NCBI GenBank assembly: GCA_959018215.1
Contig: CAUEKL010000105.1
Coordinates: 1 to 7,501 of the forward strand
Source: an uncultured Gemmiger sp.
GTDB taxonomy: Bacteria > Bacillota > Clostridia > Oscillospirales > Ruminococcaceae
DNA: 7,501 nucleotides
Direction: 5' to 3'
Shown here: positions 6,472 to 7,501 of the stretch, piece by piece
Layout: each line of letters begins with the position of its first letter
Position numbering within the stretch: position 1 is the first letter of the stretch
Notes under the pieces: generated by a model
Told to the model about the DNA's origin: nothing
Seen by the model: the letters and a program-made list of their open reading frames with translations, nothing else
The model's database searches: none
Program-made: the position numbers and the translations under genes

Positions 6472-6936
6472 TTGGCCAAGGATCAGACCCCGAAAAAAAT
6501 CATTGCCCAGAACCGGGAAGCGCGTCATGAATACTTTGTGATCGAAGCGCTGGAAACCGGCATCGAGCTGGTCGGCACCGAGGTGAAAAGCCTGCGTGCC
6601 GGCGGCGTCAACCTGAAAGACGCCTGGGCCGATATTGATGATGGGGAGATTATCCTCAAGGGGATGCACATCAGCCCTTATGCGCACGGCAGCATCTTCA
6701 ACAAGGACCCGGTTCGTCCCCGACGCCTGCTGGCCCACAAGACGGAGATCCGCCGCCTGGCCCAGCAGATCAAGCTGCAGGGGTATACGCTGGTTCCCCT
6801 TTCCCTGTACTTCAAACACGGCCGTGTCAAGGTGGAACTGGGACTGTGCAAGGGCAAAAAGCTGTACGATAAGCGTGCAACAGCCGCCGCACGGGATGCC
6901 AAGCGCGATATTGACCGCGCGCTGAAGCAGCACTGA
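6472..6936 (+). CDS. smpB: SsrA-binding protein SmpB
   Basis: SmpB binds tmRNA and delivers it to stalled ribosomes, its C-terminal tail standing in for the missing mRNA in the decoding centre. The 154-residue protein shows the family's signature blocks: IAQNREARHEYFVIEALETGIELVGTEVKSLRAGGVNLKDAWA near the start, HISPYAHGSIFNKDPVRPRRLLAHKTEI in the middle, and GYTLVPLSLYFKHGRVKVELGLCKGKKLYDKR followed by a basic RDAKRDIDRAL tail. I chose TTG 6472 as the start. A full AAGGAGG site at 6457-6463 then has an ideal 8-base spacing, and the protein begins MAKDQTPKK like other SmpBs. The alternative GTG at 6463 overlaps the ribosome binding site itself and is unlikely. The tmRNA gene follows 80 bases later, so enzyme partner and RNA are made together. 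Confidence 0.96.
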   Translation: MAKDQTPKKIIAQNREARHEYFVIEALETGIELVGTEVKSLRAGGVNLKDAWADIDDGEIILKGMHISPYAHGSIFNKDPVRPRRLLAHKTEIRRLAQQIKLQGYTLVPLSLYFKHGRVKVELGLCKGKKLYDKRATAAARDAKRDIDRALKQH

Positions 6937-6992
6937 CAAAGGTCAAAACAAGGCTGAAACGCCGTTCCTTCTCAAAGACCAATCGCCAGAAT

Positions 6993-7009
6993 GCGGCGCA
7001 CCGCGCCGC
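6993..7009 (+). other. GC-rich hairpin just upstream of the mature tmRNA 5' end
   Basis: Bases 6993-6999 pair perfectly with 7003-7009 (seven GC pairs) around a three-base ACC loop, seven bases before the tmRNA begins. No T-run follows, so it is unlikely to terminate smpB transcription. A structure at this spot could help RNase P or another nuclease process a joint smpB-ssrA transcript; that role is inference. Confidence 0.4.
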
Positions 7010-7016
7010 TTGATAT

Positions 7017-7369
7017 GGGGATGTAATGGTTTCGACGGGGGGAGAGGGGCGTGAGCAGCGGGCCGTGGCGGTGCACCACGATAAAAGCGCCAAACTAAAT
7101 TAGCTGACAACAACAACACTGTTGCCGTCGCTGCCTAATTAGGCGCGACCGTCCCGCCCGTCTCAGCACCGAACGGGGCCGGGGCGTCGATTAGGTGCTG
7201 AACATGCACGGGCCTAAGCTTTGCAGCCCGTCAGGTATTCATGAAGCTACCAAGGTGTAAAGCGCGTGTGTTCGCTCGCACCGAGGGAAATTCAATAAGC
7301 ACTCTGCGCCCGGAGATACTCTAACCGCTTTCTTTTCGGACAGGGGTTCGATTCCCCTCATCTCCACCA
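7017..7369 (+). ncRNA. ssrA: Transfer-messenger RNA (tmRNA, 10Sa RNA)
   Basis: tmRNA with SmpB rescues ribosomes stalled on broken mRNA and adds a degradation tag. This is a one-piece gene of 353 bases. The acceptor stem pairs GGGGATG (7017-7023) with CATCTCC (7359-7365, one G-T pair), followed by discriminator A and an encoded CCA (7367-7369). The strongly conserved 5' segment ATGGTTTCGACGGGG starts at 7025. The 3' end has the T-arm with GGGTTCGATTCCC. Between them lie the tag reading frame ending at TAA 7136-7138 and several GC-rich repeats expected of the pseudoknots. I see no clear promoter in the 80 bases between smpB and this gene, so it is probably processed from the smpB transcript. 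No canonical intrinsic terminator is visible downstream. Confidence 0.97.
7103..7138 (+). other. tmRNA-encoded proteolysis tag, (A)DNNNTVAVAA
   Basis: Inside ssrA the frame GCT GAC AAC AAC AAC ACT GTT GCC GTC GCT GCC TAA encodes ADNNNTVAVAA. The last residues, hydrophobic then Ala-Ala, are what ClpXP-type proteases recognise in known tags. Whether translation resumes at GCT 7103 or GAC 7106 is uncertain from sequence alone. The tag lacks the aromatic residue common in other tags and ends VAVAA instead of the frequent ALAA. Confidence 0.75.
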
Positions 7370-7465
7370 GATGGACATTACACGAACACCTACTTTTTCA
7401 AAGGCGGCTTTGCCGTAAGAGTGTGGCTGTGATGTCAATAGTAAAGCCGGCAGGTCAAGGCATTT
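7370..7465. other. Non-coding spacer after ssrA
   Basis: No gene, promoter or clear intrinsic terminator is visible. Only a weak four-pair hairpin (7405-7408 with 7412-7415) and a bulged pairing of GACAT at 7374-7378 with ATGTC at 7432-7436 can be drawn. Base composition is visibly lower in GC than the rest of the window. Confidence 0.5.
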
Positions 7466-7501
7466 TGAACTGCACCCCATTTGTTAGACAGTATGATATA
7501 C
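7466..7501 (+). mobile_element. Possible terminus of an IS3-family insertion sequence
   Basis: The window ends in TGAACTGCACCCC followed by ATTTGTTAGACA. This TG-starting, C-run-then-GTTAGACA layout resembles terminal inverted repeats I associate with IS3-family elements in gut Clostridia. No transposase codon is in view because the window stops at 7501, and the matching opposite repeat cannot be checked. It could also be a relic end or a MITE. Confidence 0.38.

Noticed and set aside
5704..6939. A 411-codon minus-strand open frame across ybaB, recR and smpB
   Set aside because: It runs antisense through three well-conserved genes and their intergenic promoter; the protein shows no known fold signature.
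7374..7436. Inverted pairing downstream of ssrA as a tmRNA terminator
   Set aside because: The matching segments are interrupted by bulges and a long loop, and no T-run follows the second arm, so I cannot support it as an intrinsic terminator.

Overview
The window comes from a GC-rich bacterium, most likely a Clostridia member of the Oscillospiraceae type (Faecalibacterium, Gemmiger or Subdoligranulum-like). This is inferred from four things: the Firmicutes-style order SRP RNA, dnaX, ybaB, recR; a methionine synthase whose reactivation domain is a separate gene; strong AGGAGG-like ribosome binding sites; and a one-piece tmRNA with an encoded CCA end. I cannot name the species.

Bases 1-3335 hold a tightly packed folate/B12 methionine module. 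It contains the 3' end of metF, a free-standing methionine synthase activation protein, and a metH-type synthase that lacks the C-terminal activation domain. MetF makes 5-methyl-tetrahydrofolate, MetH passes the methyl through cobalamin to homocysteine, and the separate protein presumably rescues oxidised cobalamin. A GC-rich stem-loop follows metH.

Bases 3336-3664 carry no protein gene. They hold a sigma-A promoter, the signal recognition particle RNA (diagnostic GGAA-capped helix 8 at 3480-3501, inside a long hairpin) and a stem-loop with a T-rich tail. Bases 3665-6399 are the replication and recombination cluster: dnaX (clamp loader tau/gamma subunit), a YbaB/EbfC nucleoid protein and recR.

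Bases 6400-7369 are the trans-translation unit. A perfect TTGACA-17-TATAAT promoter drives smpB (TTG start) and, with no other clear promoter, probably ssrA as well. The tmRNA (7017-7369) encodes a tag read as (A)DNNNTVAVAA. Bases 7370-7501 are visibly more AT-rich and contain no gene. The last 36 bases look like the terminus of an IS3-family insertion sequence, but this cannot be confirmed inside the window.

Overall this is core housekeeping DNA. I found no convincing undescribed system. The points most worth a second look are the architecture of the SRP RNA 5'/3' extensions, the tmRNA tag, the split methionine synthase, and the mobile-element-like junction downstream of ssrA.
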